Shown: positions 34,940 to 44,991, numbered from the stretch's first letter. The stretch: 64,000 nt of DNA from Ornithinibacillus gellani (GCF_003730295.1 NZ_QTSZ01000029.1:124001-188000), one strand, 5' to 3'. Notes: generated by a model from the sequence alone, not told the origin. Numbers and translations are program-made.

Positions 34940-35179
34940 TTAACGATCTGCAAAGAAAGCCTCTGCACGCTCTAAAAATACTTCTTGTTCAGGCGTTAGA
35001 TCGTATTCTTCTTCTATCGCGTCAACCGGACAAACGGCTTTGCAGGCACCACAGTCAATGCATACATCTGGATCAATATAAAATTGATCTGTTCCTTCCT
35101 CTATGCAATCAACCGGGCACACGCTGACACATTCAGCAGCTTTTTCCTGCTGGCATGGGTCAAGAATAACAAATGCCAT
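34940..35179 (-). CDS. 7Fe-type ferredoxin (FdxA-like)
   Basis: This 79-aa electron carrier has two cysteine groups: C9, C17, C21, C25 and C40, C43, C46, C50 (CIDCGACKAVCPVDAI). The first group has the wide C-x7-C spacing seen in bacillary ferredoxins with one [3Fe-4S] and one [4Fe-4S] cluster. The C-terminal acidic helix (EVFLERAEAFF) also fits that group. It is monocistronic. Confidence 0.88.
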   Translation of the reverse strand: MAFVILDPCQQEKAAECVSVCPVDCIEEGTDQFYIDPDVCIDCGACKAVCPVDAIEEEYDLTPEQEVFLERAEAFFADR

Positions 35180-35313
35180 CTATACTTACCTCCTTGTATC
35201 TTGGAGTTATATACTTTGCTCCAGCAAATTTTAACACTATTCATCTATTTATGATACATGATGGTGCCAGCAGAAGTAAACCGATTAACAACAATTCTTT
35301 GCGATTCTAGTAG

Positions 35314-35474
35314 ATAAAGTGAAACTTCAATCCGTGGGGGTTTTCGACCTTCCTCCAATGATTGTTAGTTGAACCAATCAGGCCTTTACTGGCTGTTGAT
35401 CCCCCACTTACCATTCTCGTGATCAACAAAAATTATTGAAAAGGGGCTCTTACAGCCAGTTAAACTGTGATAAA
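35314..35474 (+). repeat. Dispersed ~155-bp repeat, full-length copy
   Basis: It runs from ATAAAGTGAAACTTCAATCC to CAGCCAGTTAAACTGTGATAAA. It occupies most of the 380-bp gap between the ferredoxin and manA genes. Confidence 0.9.
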
Positions 35475-35503
35475 ACAAACAATAGAACGAAAACAAGACA
35501 GAA

Positions 35504-35529
35504 CTGGCCATGATTATGATCATGACCAG
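35504..35529 (-). terminator. Probable terminator of manA
   Basis: CTGGTCATGAT and ATCATGGCCAG form an 11-bp stem with one mismatch about 30 nt after the manA stop. Only a weak T-rich tract follows. Confidence 0.5.
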
Positions 35530-35559
35530 CTCATCACATACGTACTTATCGTTTTTTCC

Positions 35560-36516
35560 TTAGCAATGTGAAACGATAAACGCTGCATTTCCGGAGAGTT
35601 CATAATCCGTTATCCCATGAGGAAGAATAAAGTGTTTTCCTTTTGAAAACGGGAAAGTGTTACCGGCAACAGTTATTTCCCCACGACCTTCAATGACACT
35701 TACTTGTAAAAAATCCGCATCCATATGCTGAGTAGCTTTACCCGCTAAATTCCAATGGTACACGGTAAAGTACTCCTCTTCAACCAGTTTTTTATTTGTT
35801 AGTCCATCAATTATAACCGATTCTTGCTTTGTTTCAATGGATTGATGTGGAATCGTAGTCACATCTACAGCCTGCTGCACATGCAGATCACGCTTATGAC
35901 CAGCAGCATCTGTACGATCATAATCATACACACGATAAGTAATATCTGAGCTTTGTTGTGTTTCTAAAATGACAATTCCCTTGCCAATTGCATGAATGGT
36001 ACCACTAGGAACATAAACAAAGTCACCAGCTTGAACCTGTTTCCGATTTAACAGCTTGTCCCATTCACCTTGCTTCATCATTTGCTCAAGCTCTTCCTGG
36101 GAATTCGCATGATGTCCCAAAATTAACTCAGCACCATCTTCTGCACTTAAAACATACCAACACTCTGTTTTACCATAAGGAACGCCTTCTACTTTTTGCG
36201 CATACGTATCGTCTGGATGGACTTGAACAGATAAGTTATCATCTGCATCCAAAATTTTTACAAGTAATGGGTAATCCCCCTTATTTTCTTGTGATTTATG
36301 AAATAGTTCACCATGTTCCTTCCATGCAGTTGCCAAGGTTTTTCCAGCTAACGGACCATTTTCAATGATGCTTGGTCCGTTTGGATGTGCTGAAATCACC
36401 CATGCCTCACCCGTTTTATCATTTGGGATATCATAGTGATAGGCGGTTCTTAATTTTTTGCCTCCCCAAATTCGTTCTTGAAATACAGGCTGTAAAAAGA
36501 TTGGTTCGTTATACAT
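35560..36516 (-). CDS. manA: Mannose-6-phosphate isomerase, class I
   Basis: This zinc enzyme interconverts mannose 6-phosphate and fructose 6-phosphate. Zinc ligands are visible in VQVHPDDTYA and in the segment GKTECWYVL, with the later histidine in VPSGTIHAIGKGIVILETQQSSD. Length (318 aa) matches the Bacillus type. It follows the PTS IIBCA gene on the same strand, which suggests mannose uptake and use. Confidence 0.92.
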   Translation of the reverse strand: MYNEPIFLQPVFQERIWGGKKLRTAYHYDIPNDKTGEAWVISAHPNGPSIIENGPLAGKTLATAWKEHGELFHKSQENKGDYPLLVKILDADDNLSVQVHPDDTYAQKVEGVPYGKTECWYVLSAEDGAELILGHHANSQEELEQMMKQGEWDKLLNRKQVQAGDFVYVPSGTIHAIGKGIVILETQQSSDITYRVYDYDRTDAAGHKRDLHVQQAVDVTTIPHQSIETKQESVIIDGLTNKKLVEEEYFTVYHWNLAGKATQHMDADFLQVSVIEGRGEITVAGNTFPFSKGKHFILPHGITDYELSGNAAFIVSHC

Positions 36517-36579
36517 GTAAATACCTCCAACTTTCGTGATGATTTAAGTATTTTCACCTATGCACAGCTTTATAAGAAA

Positions 36580-36601
36580 AAAGAGAGCAGCATGCCCTCT
36601 T
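36580..36601 (-). terminator. Weak terminator after the PTS gene
   Basis: GAGGGCATGCTGCTCTC can fold with a mismatch and is followed on the minus strand by TTTTTTC. It would partly separate the PTS gene from manA. Confidence 0.5.
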
Positions 36602-36606
36602 TTATC

Positions 36607-38574
36607 CTACTGAATTTCCTCCAATAATTGAAGTGCTTCGTCCTTAGAGGAAGTCTCCAATAATGCATTTCGGAATGTTTCATCCATCAATTTACGAGAA
36701 AGCATTTGTAAAATCTTCAGATGTGCATTGCCAGCAGCTTCTTCTGGTACAGCAATCATAAATATTAATTTTGCATTGGTCCCATCCAAACTATTCCAAT
36801 CCACACCATCTCGATGAATTCCAAATGCTACTGCTGGTTTTTTAACTGCATTAGACTTACCATGCGGAATTGCAATATTCATTCCCAAGCCGGTCGTACT
36901 TTCTCCTTCACGGTTTAAGATGGCTGTTTTAAATAGTTCTTTCGATTCCAACATACCATTTGCATCCAATTTTGCAATTAATTCATCGATAACTTGATCA
37001 CGCGTAGAACCTGATAAATGCGTCTCCATCAAATCTTTGTTCAAAATATCTGTTAGTTTATTAATTTCTATTTCTTCTGTCGGTTCATCCGTTGTACCAA
37101 CTTCCGCTTCCTCGATAGAATCTGCCTGTGATTCATCTTCTCCTATATCTGCTCCGGCAGGAACTCCGGCTACTTCAACATCCTTCTTTAAGAAATTAAC
37201 AAGGAGCGCTGTCACAATCACTCCAATGATCGCAGCAATAAAGAACATTAGCACATTATCGACTGCACCTAACACGGCAACGATTGGTCCACCGTGTGCA
37301 ACACGATCCCCAACATTACCAAGCATGGCAATAACAGAGCCGACCATTGAACCCACAACAATACTTGGAATAACGCGCAGTGGATCTTGGGCAGCGAACG
37401 GAATGGCTCCTTCTGTAATACCAAATAACCCCATGGTAAAAGAAGCTTTTCCTGCTTCTCTTTCTGCACGCGAGAATTTACGTTTATTCATAAATGTTGC
37501 GAGACCAAGCCCAAGCGGTGGAATACAAATTGCCACTGCAATAGGTCCCATAATCTCGTAGTTACCCTCTGAAATCATTGCTGAACCAAATAGAAATGCC
37601 ACTTTATTAAAAGGTCCGCCCATGTCAACGGCAATCATAGCACCTAATATAAGTGCCAATACAATCGAACTAGCTCCTTGCATACCTTCTAACCATGCTG
37701 TTAAAGATTCAAATACTTGTGCGACAGGAGCACCAATTATAAAAATAAATAATAAGCCAACAATCAAGGAAGCGAATATCGGAATAAAAATAATTGGCAT
37801 TACTGGTTGCATTGCTTTAGGTACCTTCATTTTCTTAATCGCAAGTGCGACATAACCTGCAAGGAAACCAGCAATAATTCCACCTATAAATCCAGCCCCT
37901 GCTTCACTTCCGTAAAAACTACCATTAGCTGCAATATAACCACCAATCATACCAGGAACTAAACCTGGACGGTCGGCGATACTAACAGCAATGAATCCAG
38001 CCAAGATCGGCACCATGAACATAAATGCTGTACTACCAAGGCTCTCAATTTGTGACCAGATAGAACCTTCTGGTATAACAATGCCTTCAGGCGTTTTTTC
38101 GCCACCAATCGTCAAAGCTATCGCAATCAGCAATCCACCAACCACAATAAATGGAATCATATAAGATACACCATTCATCAAGTGCTTATAAATAGGATTT
38201 TCCTTTTTAGATGCAGTATTTTTTGTCATTGCACTAGAATGTGTACCTTCTTTATAAACCTTTGCGTCACCACTTTTAATTCGATTAATTAATTCTTCTG
38301 GTTTACGTATTCCATCTTGTACACCTGTAATAATTAATTTTTTCCCAGCAAAACGTTCTTTTGACACTTCCTTATCTGCTGCAATAATGATGCCATCTGC
38401 CTCAGCAATATCCTGGTCTGTCAATTGGTTTTCTATCCCTATTGATCCTTGTGTTTCCACTTTTATATCTACGTCCAATGCTTCCCCTGCTTTTTGCAGG
38501 TTCTCAGCAGCCATATACGTATGAGCAATCCCGACTGGGCAAGCAGTAACAGCTAATACTTTTGTTTTAGCCAT
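36607..38574 (-). CDS. PTS fructose/mannose-type transporter IIBCA
   Basis: This 655-aa protein has domains in order B-C-A. IIB (about 1-105) has the phosphorylated Cys12 in TACPVGIAHTYMA. IIC (about 125-470) has the family signature GPFNKVAFLF. A low-complexity acidic linker leads to IIA, with the phosphorylated His near 571 in IAIPHGKS. The order and the neighbouring PRD regulator and manA match the ManP system of B. subtilis, so mannose is the likeliest sugar; fructose remains possible. AAGGAGG precedes the ATG. Confidence 0.88.
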   Translation of the reverse strand: MAKTKVLAVTACPVGIAHTYMAAENLQKAGEALDVDIKVETQGSIGIENQLTDQDIAEADGIIIAADKEVSKERFAGKKLIITGVQDGIRKPEELINRIKSGDAKVYKEGTHSSAMTKNTASKKENPIYKHLMNGVSYMIPFIVVGGLLIAIALTIGGEKTPEGIVIPEGSIWSQIESLGSTAFMFMVPILAGFIAVSIADRPGLVPGMIGGYIAANGSFYGSEAGAGFIGGIIAGFLAGYVALAIKKMKVPKAMQPVMPIIFIPIFASLIVGLLFIFIIGAPVAQVFESLTAWLEGMQGASSIVLALILGAMIAVDMGGPFNKVAFLFGSAMISEGNYEIMGPIAVAICIPPLGLGLATFMNKRKFSRAEREAGKASFTMGLFGITEGAIPFAAQDPLRVIPSIVVGSMVGSVIAMLGNVGDRVAHGGPIVAVLGAVDNVLMFFIAAIIGVIVTALLVNFLKKDVEVAGVPAGADIGEDESQADSIEEAEVGTTDEPTEEIEINKLTDILNKDLMETHLSGSTRDQVIDELIAKLDANGMLESKELFKTAILNREGESTTGLGMNIAIPHGKSNAVKKPAVAFGIHRDGVDWNSLDGTNAKLIFMIAVPEEAAGNAHLKILQMLSRKLMDETFRNALLETSSKDEALQLLEEIQ

Positions 38575-38601
38575 TTTAATTCCTCCTTGAAAAATTAAAT
38601 G

Positions 38602-38617
38602 TGTAATCGTTACCCTT
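38602..38617. promoter_or_regulatory. Possible cre site upstream of the PTS gene
   Basis: TGTAATCGTTACCC resembles the CcpA site with two mismatches and lies about 30 nt before the PTS start. Confidence 0.35.
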
Positions 38618-38652
38618 AATATACACCCAGATTGACATATTAATATTTTTTG

Positions 38653-38677
38653 TTTTTACCAGAAGCTGTGGTAAAAA
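38653..38677. promoter_or_regulatory. Perfect inverted repeat upstream of the PTS gene
   Basis: TTTTTACCA and TGGTAAAAA are separated by 7 nt and lie 80-100 nt upstream of the start, where a ManR-type activator would bind. It could also form an RNA hairpin if transcription begins further upstream. Confidence 0.5.
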
Positions 38678-38799
38678 ATGATTTATTTATAAATGGACGA
38701 AATATAAAAGCTTTTTCACTCGCAAGCAAACATGGCAGGACAACTGGTCCGTTTAAATCAAGTGCTATAATGATTAAGAAATAAGTAGTTTCCTCGATA

Positions 38800-40707
38800 C
38801 TATCTATTTAATATATTGGTGATTTGTCCTACTTCCGAAGCTTCGATTAATTGCTGGATAATCAGCGGTTGTTCTCCCAATGCGGCAATTTCCTTAACGA
38901 CACCACGCGCTAGACCCTGTTCATTTGCAAGGGCAAGCATAAAAACGACAGACACTTTCTCCGTTCCCCATTCTAATGGTTCCGCTAAAATGGCCAAGGC
39001 AACAGCAGATTTTTTAATCATCGATGGGCTGCCATGCGGGATTGCAATTAATCCACCGATGGCAGTAGAGGATTTTCTCTCTCGTTTGATTGCATGATGG
39101 GTGAAAGCTTCCGTAACCAAGCCCTTTTGATAAAGTGCCTGCCCAAGCATTTCAATCACTTCGTATCGATGTTCCCGATTTACATTGATAAAAATCAAAT
39201 CCCGAGGCAACACATTCATAAGCTGGGAAGCATGCTCTTTTACTGCTGTTTGTTCCACCTTTTGAATAAAATGATTTAATTTTTTCTTGTCTTTAGTTTC
39301 TAATAGTGGCGAAACAACAACAAATGGTAAGTCTAACTTTTCGAGTGGAATCGTTGAAACGACAAAATCAACTTGATGATTTCGCAAAAAGGCAGGCAGG
39401 TCTGCTTTTCCAATTGCATCTACAATATCGATATTCTGAAAATGCTGGTCCATTTTTGCAGCTAATAAATTGGACATTCCAATCCCCATATGACAAACAA
39501 TGACGGCTTTTTTCTTGGTTCGCTTGTTACTTTCAAACCGTTCAATAGATGCTTGGAAATGTAAAACGAGATATGCCGCTTCATCTTCAGGAATATCCAG
39601 ATGATATTTGTTATTCAATTCATCCACAGCTAGCATGACCATACTAAATAAATATGGGTACAATTTTTTGATTTCAGCAAGCAATGGATTCATAATTGGA
39701 AAACCATATTTGATGCGATTAATTACGGCATGCATGTGTACAGCAAGTCCTTGTCTCAACACGTCATCCTGATGAAAATCTACCAGTGTTAGCGTTCCTA
39801 ATTTATCCATTAATGAATGGACGACATCATTTGTTTCATTATTTTTCCATTCATCCATTACTTTACTGTTCCGCTTCGCACTAATGAAATGCCATGTATA
39901 ATAAATACGCTCATCTGCTGGGAACTTGACTTGAAATGCTTGTTCCAGCCTATGAAAAAACCATGTTGCATAGTGATATTCCACATATTGATCTACTGCT
40001 TTTTCTTCTTTTTGGATCGATACAGGTGACTTTTGGCGTGTTCGCTTAATCATAATGAGCCCATGGACCAGCAAGCTTTCCATTGCATCATCGGTAAAAT
40101 CAATGGGAAATTCCTTAACCAAATCCTGTAAAGTTTTTCTTACCATTGTAACCTCATAGGGCAGAAATAAATTCAATACATATTTTTTTCCTTTCCGAAT
40201 GGTTGGAACGAGATCTGATAAGTGAGCAAGCGCATTACGCTTATGAAGTTCCTTGCCCTCAAGATAACTACCTAGCCGTTCTTTTGTTTGTAGCTTTAAT
40301 CCATAGCGCTCCAACCATTTGGCTATTGTATCTAGATCTTTTTTGATGGTTTGTTTAGAAACGAAGTACTTTTCCGCCAGTGCCTGTAAAGTAATAGGCT
40401 GATTCTTCATTAGAAGCTGGTAAACAATTTCAATCAATCGATCCTCTTCGGTTAACGGTTCGTTTGAAAATAACTGATTAAATAAGACGCCTTTATCTGC
40501 TTCGCTAATTTCAAGCATTGTTCCAATCCCTGGTTTGCGGACAAGCTGTGCATTGGAAAACCTTTTTAGATATTCTTCCAACTTGTTTAAATCATTCCGC
40601 ACGGTCTTTTCTGAACAGTCCAGCTTCATAGAAAGGTCTTGTACATGAAAGACTTGGTTATCGTTTATAAGCAAAGTGTGTAATAGTTTTCTTTGTCTTT
40701 CGTTCAT
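38800..40707 (-). CDS. PRD-domain transcriptional activator, ManR-like
   Basis: This 636-aa protein has the domains of BglG/MtlR-type DNA-binding activators: two N-terminal helix-turn-helix regions (SEKTVRNDLNKLEEYL; SKQTIKKDLDTIAKWL), PRD1 and PRD2 with conserved histidines (LLVHGLIMIKR; LAVHMHAVINR; LVLHFQASIER), an EIIB-like domain with Cys (IVCHMGIGMSNLL) and an EIIA-like domain with His (IAIPHGSP). Phosphorylation by PTS proteins sets its activity. It lies upstream of the IIBCA gene and is the likely regulator. AGAGGTG precedes the ATG at 40707. Confidence 0.88.
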   Translation of the reverse strand: MNERQRKLLHTLLINDNQVFHVQDLSMKLDCSEKTVRNDLNKLEEYLKRFSNAQLVRKPGIGTMLEISEADKGVLFNQLFSNEPLTEEDRLIEIVYQLLMKNQPITLQALAEKYFVSKQTIKKDLDTIAKWLERYGLKLQTKERLGSYLEGKELHKRNALAHLSDLVPTIRKGKKYVLNLFLPYEVTMVRKTLQDLVKEFPIDFTDDAMESLLVHGLIMIKRTRQKSPVSIQKEEKAVDQYVEYHYATWFFHRLEQAFQVKFPADERIYYTWHFISAKRNSKVMDEWKNNETNDVVHSLMDKLGTLTLVDFHQDDVLRQGLAVHMHAVINRIKYGFPIMNPLLAEIKKLYPYLFSMVMLAVDELNNKYHLDIPEDEAAYLVLHFQASIERFESNKRTKKKAVIVCHMGIGMSNLLAAKMDQHFQNIDIVDAIGKADLPAFLRNHQVDFVVSTIPLEKLDLPFVVVSPLLETKDKKKLNHFIQKVEQTAVKEHASQLMNVLPRDLIFINVNREHRYEVIEMLGQALYQKGLVTEAFTHHAIKRERKSSTAIGGLIAIPHGSPSMIKKSAVALAILAEPLEWGTEKVSVVFMLALANEQGLARGVVKEIAALGEQPLIIQQLIEASEVGQITNILNR

Positions 40708-40798
40708 TTCTGCACCTCTTTTATTCATTCCCATGTACTAGAGTAGTTCAAACGCAGACCATATTTCAACACTAGCTGATCAAGAAAGAAATAATCAC

Positions 40799-42994
40799 TT
40801 ATTTATCAAATTTCGTCCCTTTTAGTAATTCAGCAAATGGATTATTAAGTGGTTCCGTCTCTTTTTTCTGTTGATTTAAATAGCGCTGTACACCGCGTTT
40901 ATCCATTTTATTGCCTCTCTCTTTTTTCTTACGCGCTTCAAAGGCTGATAATTTTTCACGATAGCCACATTTACAGGCGAAGATTTGTCCCTTTCCATCC
41001 CCGCGCAGTTCCATTTTCTTTTTACATTGTGGACAACGCGCATTGGTAATGCGTGATACATTTTTGCGATGGCCACATGCTCTATCCTGACATACCAACA
41101 TTTTTCCTTTTTTGCCATTGACCTCAAGCATTGGCTTGCCACAGTCTGGACAATGCTTATGAGAAATATTGTCATGTTTATATTGTTTTTCACTTGCTTT
41201 AATTTCTGCAACAATTTCCTTTGTGTGTTCTTTCATTTCCTCGATAAACATATCTTTTTTTAGCTTGCCTTGTCCAATTAGCTCCAGCTTTTGCTCCCAT
41301 TTTGCAGTTGTGGCCGGTGAACGTAATTCCTTTGGCACCAAATCTAGTAGCTGTCTACCTTTCGAGGTAATAAAAATATCTTTACCGCCACGTTTTTCAA
41401 TTAAGAATGAATTAAATAACTTATCTATAATGTCAGCTCGAGTTGCAACTGTACCCAGGCCACCAGTTGATTTTAGTGTTTCTGCCAGTTGCTTATTGTT
41501 TGTATGCATGTACTTGGCGGGATTTTCCATCGCGGACAGCAGTGTAGCTTCGGTAAACCTTGCAGGGGCTTTCGTTTGACCAGATGTCTGTTTGATTAAT
41601 TTAGTCTTTAATACGTCCCCTTTGTGAATGCTTGGCAATAATTGTTCTTTCACTTCATCTGGTGATTCTTCATCCTCAAACCGATTTTCATAAACTTCTT
41701 TCCAACCAGGATGAATAACTGTTTTACCTTTGGCGATAAACTTTTCATCCCCAATTTCCGCCTGAACGGTTACCTGTTCGTATTCATGTGCCGGTGATAA
41801 AACAGCTAAAAACCGTTTGACGACCAAATCATATATTTTTCTCTCTTTACTCGTGAATGCAGACAGATCGACATACCCTTCCGTTGGGATAATCGCATGG
41901 TGGTCACTTACTTTTGCATCATTAACGAATGATTTCTTAGATTTGATTGGCTTTGCCGCAATTTTATTAGCGGCTGTTCGATACTCCCCAACACCACAAG
42001 CCTTCAATCTCTCGGGTATTGTTGGTACAATATCACTTGAAATAAACCGGGAGTCTGTACGAGGATAGGTTAACACTTTATGCTGCTCATACAACTTCTG
42101 CATAATATTTAAAGTTTCTTTTGCCGAAAAACCAAAGCTTTTATTCGCTTCTCGTTGGAGCTCTGTTAAATCAAATAGTCCTGGTGCATAGGATTTTTTT
42201 GGTTTACGATCAATCGCCACAATTTTAGCATCTTGATTATCTAATGCATGTACAATGGCATCTATTTTTTCTTTATTAAAACTACGACTCTGCTGATTCG
42301 AATCTTGCCAGGTTAATTTTAATGTATCCGTGATAGCTTCTACACCATAATATTGCTTCGGCTTGAAGTTTTTAATTTCATCTTCTCTTGCAGCAACAAT
42401 AGCTACCGTCGGTGTTTGCACGCGCCCGCAATTTAATTGTGCATTAAAGCGTGTCGTTAGTGCACGTGTCGCATTTAATCCGATATACCAATCCGCCTCC
42501 GACCGTGCCACAGCAGCCTGATATAAATTTTCATATGCTTTACCTGGCTTCAAGTTTTTGAAGCCTGCTTGGATTGCTTTATCGGTTACAGAAGAAATCC
42601 ATAACCGTTTCATTGGCTTATTTACTTTTGCTTTATCAATAATCCAACGTGCGACCAGTTCGCCTTCCCGCCCAGCATCTGTAGCAATAATAATCTCTCC
42701 CACATCCTTGCGGTGCAATAGGGTTTTAACCGTTTGAAACTGTTTGCCAGTCTTCTTCATCACAACCAGCCTCATCTGTTTGGGCAGCATTGGCAAGTCT
42801 TCCAATCGCCAGGTTTTAAATTTTTGATCATATGCCTCGGGATCTGCTAACGTAACCAAGTGTCCTAGAGCCCAGGTAACAATATATTTATTCCCTTCCA
42901 TATAGCCATTACGATTTTGGGTACATTTTAATACCCGTGCAATATCTCGGCCAACAGAAGGTTTTTCAGCTAATACAACAATTTTACGATTCAA
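40799..42994 (-). CDS. topB: DNA topoisomerase III
   Basis: This type IA topoisomerase of 731 aa has the TOPRIM site with Glu10 (AEKPSVG) and DAGREGE at 106-112. The active Tyr310 is in LTYPRTDSRF. The C-terminus carries two zinc ribbons (HCPDCGKPM ... CQDRACGHRK; RCPQCKKKM ... CKCGYREK), longer than in E. coli TopB. It decatenates DNA intermediates. The start is TTG, with AGGAG 8 nt upstream and no ATG near. Confidence 0.94.
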   Translation of the reverse strand: MNRKIVVLAEKPSVGRDIARVLKCTQNRNGYMEGNKYIVTWALGHLVTLADPEAYDQKFKTWRLEDLPMLPKQMRLVVMKKTGKQFQTVKTLLHRKDVGEIIIATDAGREGELVARWIIDKAKVNKPMKRLWISSVTDKAIQAGFKNLKPGKAYENLYQAAVARSEADWYIGLNATRALTTRFNAQLNCGRVQTPTVAIVAAREDEIKNFKPKQYYGVEAITDTLKLTWQDSNQQSRSFNKEKIDAIVHALDNQDAKIVAIDRKPKKSYAPGLFDLTELQREANKSFGFSAKETLNIMQKLYEQHKVLTYPRTDSRFISSDIVPTIPERLKACGVGEYRTAANKIAAKPIKSKKSFVNDAKVSDHHAIIPTEGYVDLSAFTSKERKIYDLVVKRFLAVLSPAHEYEQVTVQAEIGDEKFIAKGKTVIHPGWKEVYENRFEDEESPDEVKEQLLPSIHKGDVLKTKLIKQTSGQTKAPARFTEATLLSAMENPAKYMHTNNKQLAETLKSTGGLGTVATRADIIDKLFNSFLIEKRGGKDIFITSKGRQLLDLVPKELRSPATTAKWEQKLELIGQGKLKKDMFIEEMKEHTKEIVAEIKASEKQYKHDNISHKHCPDCGKPMLEVNGKKGKMLVCQDRACGHRKNVSRITNARCPQCKKKMELRGDGKGQIFACKCGYREKLSAFEARKKKERGNKMDKRGVQRYLNQQKKETEPLNNPFAELLKGTKFDK

Positions 42995-43119
42995 ATGAAT
43001 AACTCCTCACTGATTAAAATTCTCTGATATAGTGTATCATATTTTGAACGATGATTCGGAAAAGCCAGCTTGTCCCAACATACGCAGTACATAGATTGCA
43101 GATAAACTTGCTGCATATC

Positions 43120-43279
43120 ATTAAAGTGAAACTTCAATCAATGGGGGTTTTCGTACTTCCCCCACTGATTGTTAGTTGAACCAATCAGGCCTTTACTGGC
43201 TGTTGACCCCACACTTACCATTCTTGTTATCCATAAAAATTCTTGATGGGGGGCTTACAGCCAGTTAATCTGTGATAAA
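43120..43279 (+). repeat. Dispersed ~155-bp repeat, full-length copy
   Basis: It runs from ATTAAAGTGAAACTTCAATC to CAGCCAGTTAATCTGTGATAAA, with intact central hairpin CCCCACTGAT. Confidence 0.9.
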
Positions 43280-43413
43280 TCGTAATAGAATTTCTTCATT
43301 CCTGTAACCTATTCCTATTCTTCTTTTATCGTTGTAACGCCCTTATCAATGGGTATCTACCCAGTCAATTCCCTTTTAACAACCATACAATACCATACAT
43401 ATGCCCCACATAA

Positions 43414-43476
43414 CGAGGGGGGGAGTACGGATTTCCACTATGAGGTTACATGTCATAGTGGAAATACAGACAAAGG
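43414..43476 (+). promoter_or_regulatory. Structured leader in front of ytaF
   Basis: GGGGGGGAGTACGG is followed by a perfect 12-bp stem (TTTCCACTATGA 43432-43443, TCATAGTGGAAA 43453-43464) and then ACAGACAAAGGA, which is also the ribosome site. The GGGGAGTA...AGAC framing recalls manganese-sensing yybP-ykoY leaders, but the internal helices are missing, so I treat it as an unassigned structured leader. Confidence 0.45.
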
Positions 43477-43486
43477 ATATGGTTGG

Positions 43487-44110
43487 ATGCTTTTTTATAT
43501 GGGGTTGATTTTTTTAATCATTGCCGTTAGCTTGGATAGCTTTGGTGTAGGAATTGCTTATGGTATGCAAAAAATCCATGTACCTTGGTTGGCGATGGGA
43601 ATTATCATGTGCTGCTCAGGAGTCATTGTGTTTCTTTCCATGACAGTAGGCCACGTATTGAATACGTTCATATCTGCTTCATTCACCAAATGGATTGGTG
43701 GTTTCATCCTTATTGCAATTGGTTTGTTTTCTTTCGTCAACAGTCTGCGTTCACAGCGGAAAACAAATTCCAAAGAGCAGAGCCATTCAAGTGGAATGCA
43801 GCATTTTAAAACGGTGCTAACTGCACCAGATCAGGCAGATTTGGACCATTCCGGTATTATTACTGCTGGTGAAGCATTATTACTCGGTGCAGCGTTGGCA
43901 CTTGATGCATTTGGTGCCGGCATAGGTGCAGCAATCATCGGATATCCACCATTAATTACAGCATTTTCCGTAGCTTGTATGAGTGGAATATTTCTTCACA
44001 TGGGGATGTGCACAGGATTCTTTCTATCTCAGCATAAAAAAATGCAAAGACTCACTTTTCTTCCATCCGTTCTATTAATCACGCTAGGAATCATGAACAT
44101 CATCGCTTAA
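43487..44110 (+). CDS. ytaF: Sporulation membrane protein YtaF (MntP-like fold)
   Basis: This 207-aa protein has six membrane helices in two related halves, each with an acidic motif: AVSLDSFGVG and ALALDAFGAGIGAA. The central cytosolic loop contains ADLDHSGIITAGEALLLG, characteristic of YtaF. The fold is shared with manganese exporter MntP, so metal export is plausible but unproven. The frame stays open upstream to 43349 through leader sequence; AAAGGA 9 nt before the ATG at 43487 sets the start. Confidence 0.85.
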   Translation: MLFYMGLIFLIIAVSLDSFGVGIAYGMQKIHVPWLAMGIIMCCSGVIVFLSMTVGHVLNTFISASFTKWIGGFILIAIGLFSFVNSLRSQRKTNSKEQSHSSGMQHFKTVLTAPDQADLDHSGIITAGEALLLGAALALDAFGAGIGAAIIGYPPLITAFSVACMSGIFLHMGMCTGFFLSQHKKMQRLTFLPSVLLITLGIMNIIA

Positions 44111-44111
44111 A

Positions 44112-44151
44112 AAACACCTGCAGCGGGGAGAACCCTTATCTGCAGGTGTTT
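44112..44151. terminator. Bidirectional terminator between ytaF and the ZIP gene
   Basis: AAACACCTGCAG and CTGCAGGTGTTT form a perfect 12-bp stem between convergent genes. Confidence 0.85.
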
Positions 44152-44160
44152 CATATATCA

Positions 44161-44991
44161 TTATCCTAGACCAACATCTAATATCATCATGACAACAAAG
44201 CCAATCATTAATGCCATAGATGCCAGGTCCTTATTGCCTTCTTCCTGTGACCCTGGTATCACTTCTTCTACGACAACAAATATCATTGCACCCGCTGCAA
44301 AGCTTAATGCATAAGGTAGAAGCGGTTCAATATACAGCACTGCAAAGGCGCCAATGACCGCTGCAACGGGTTCAACCATACCGGAGAATTGACCATACAT
44401 AAAACTTTTGGTTCGGGACATCCCTTCTCTCCGGAGCGGAAGCGATACTGCAACTCCTTCAGGCAGGTTTTGAATTCCGATACCAATTGCTAGTGCAATG
44501 GCACTGATGAGCGTTGTCGAATTCAAACCAGCGGCAACAGCCCCAAAGGCTACACCGACAGCCAACCCCTCAGGAATATTATGCAACGTTATCGCTAATA
44601 CGAGCAAGGTACTCCGCTTCTTTTTACGAGGCTTAATCCCCTCTGCTTCTGAGATATTCAGACCAGGATGCAGGTGGGGAAGTATTTTATCGACACCCCA
44701 CAGAAATAAGCCACCAAGCATAAAACCTAATGCTGCTGGAAACCATGTAGGTAAGGAGCCTCCCTCGGACATCTCGAGTGCAGGTGCCAGCAAAGACCAA
44801 AAGCTTGCAGCAATCATAACGCCACCCGCAAAGCCGAGCATCCCATCTAGAAATCGCTGCCCCATGTCACGTTTAGCAAATACGACGGCAGCACCTAATG
44901 CTGTCATCCCATAAGTGAAAAGCGATGCTATCAGCGCCTGCATCACTGGGTTCAATGTTGAAAAATACGCTAACATATCTGCCAATCCCAT
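44161..44991 (-). CDS. ZIP-family metal transporter (GufA-like)
   Basis: This 276-aa protein has about eight membrane helices. The metal-binding motifs [12 protein letters not shown] in helix 4 and [14 protein letters not shown] in helix 5 are the hallmark of ZIP zinc/iron permeases of the GufA subgroup. A cytosolic basic loop (KPRKKKRS) precedes the first motif. It imports divalent metal ions; specificity is not readable. Monocistronic. Confidence 0.9.
   Translation of the reverse strand: MGLADMLAYFSTLNPVMQALIASLFTYGMTALGAAVVFAKRDMGQRFLDGMLGFAGGVMIAASFWSLLAPALEMSEGGSLPTWFPAALGFMLGGLFLWGVDKILPHLHPGLNISEAEGIKPRKKKRSTLLVLAITLHNIPEGLAVGVAFGAVAAGLNSTTLISAIALAIGIGIQNLPEGVAVSLPLRREGMSRTKSFMYGQFSGMVEPVAAVIGAFAVLYIEPLLPYALSFAAGAMIFVVVEEVIPGSQEEGNKDLASMALMIGFVVMMILDVGLG

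Noticed and set aside
43349-43486. N-terminal extension of YtaF
   Set aside because: The extension is hydrophilic, runs through the structured leader, lacks a ribosome site and is absent from the family.
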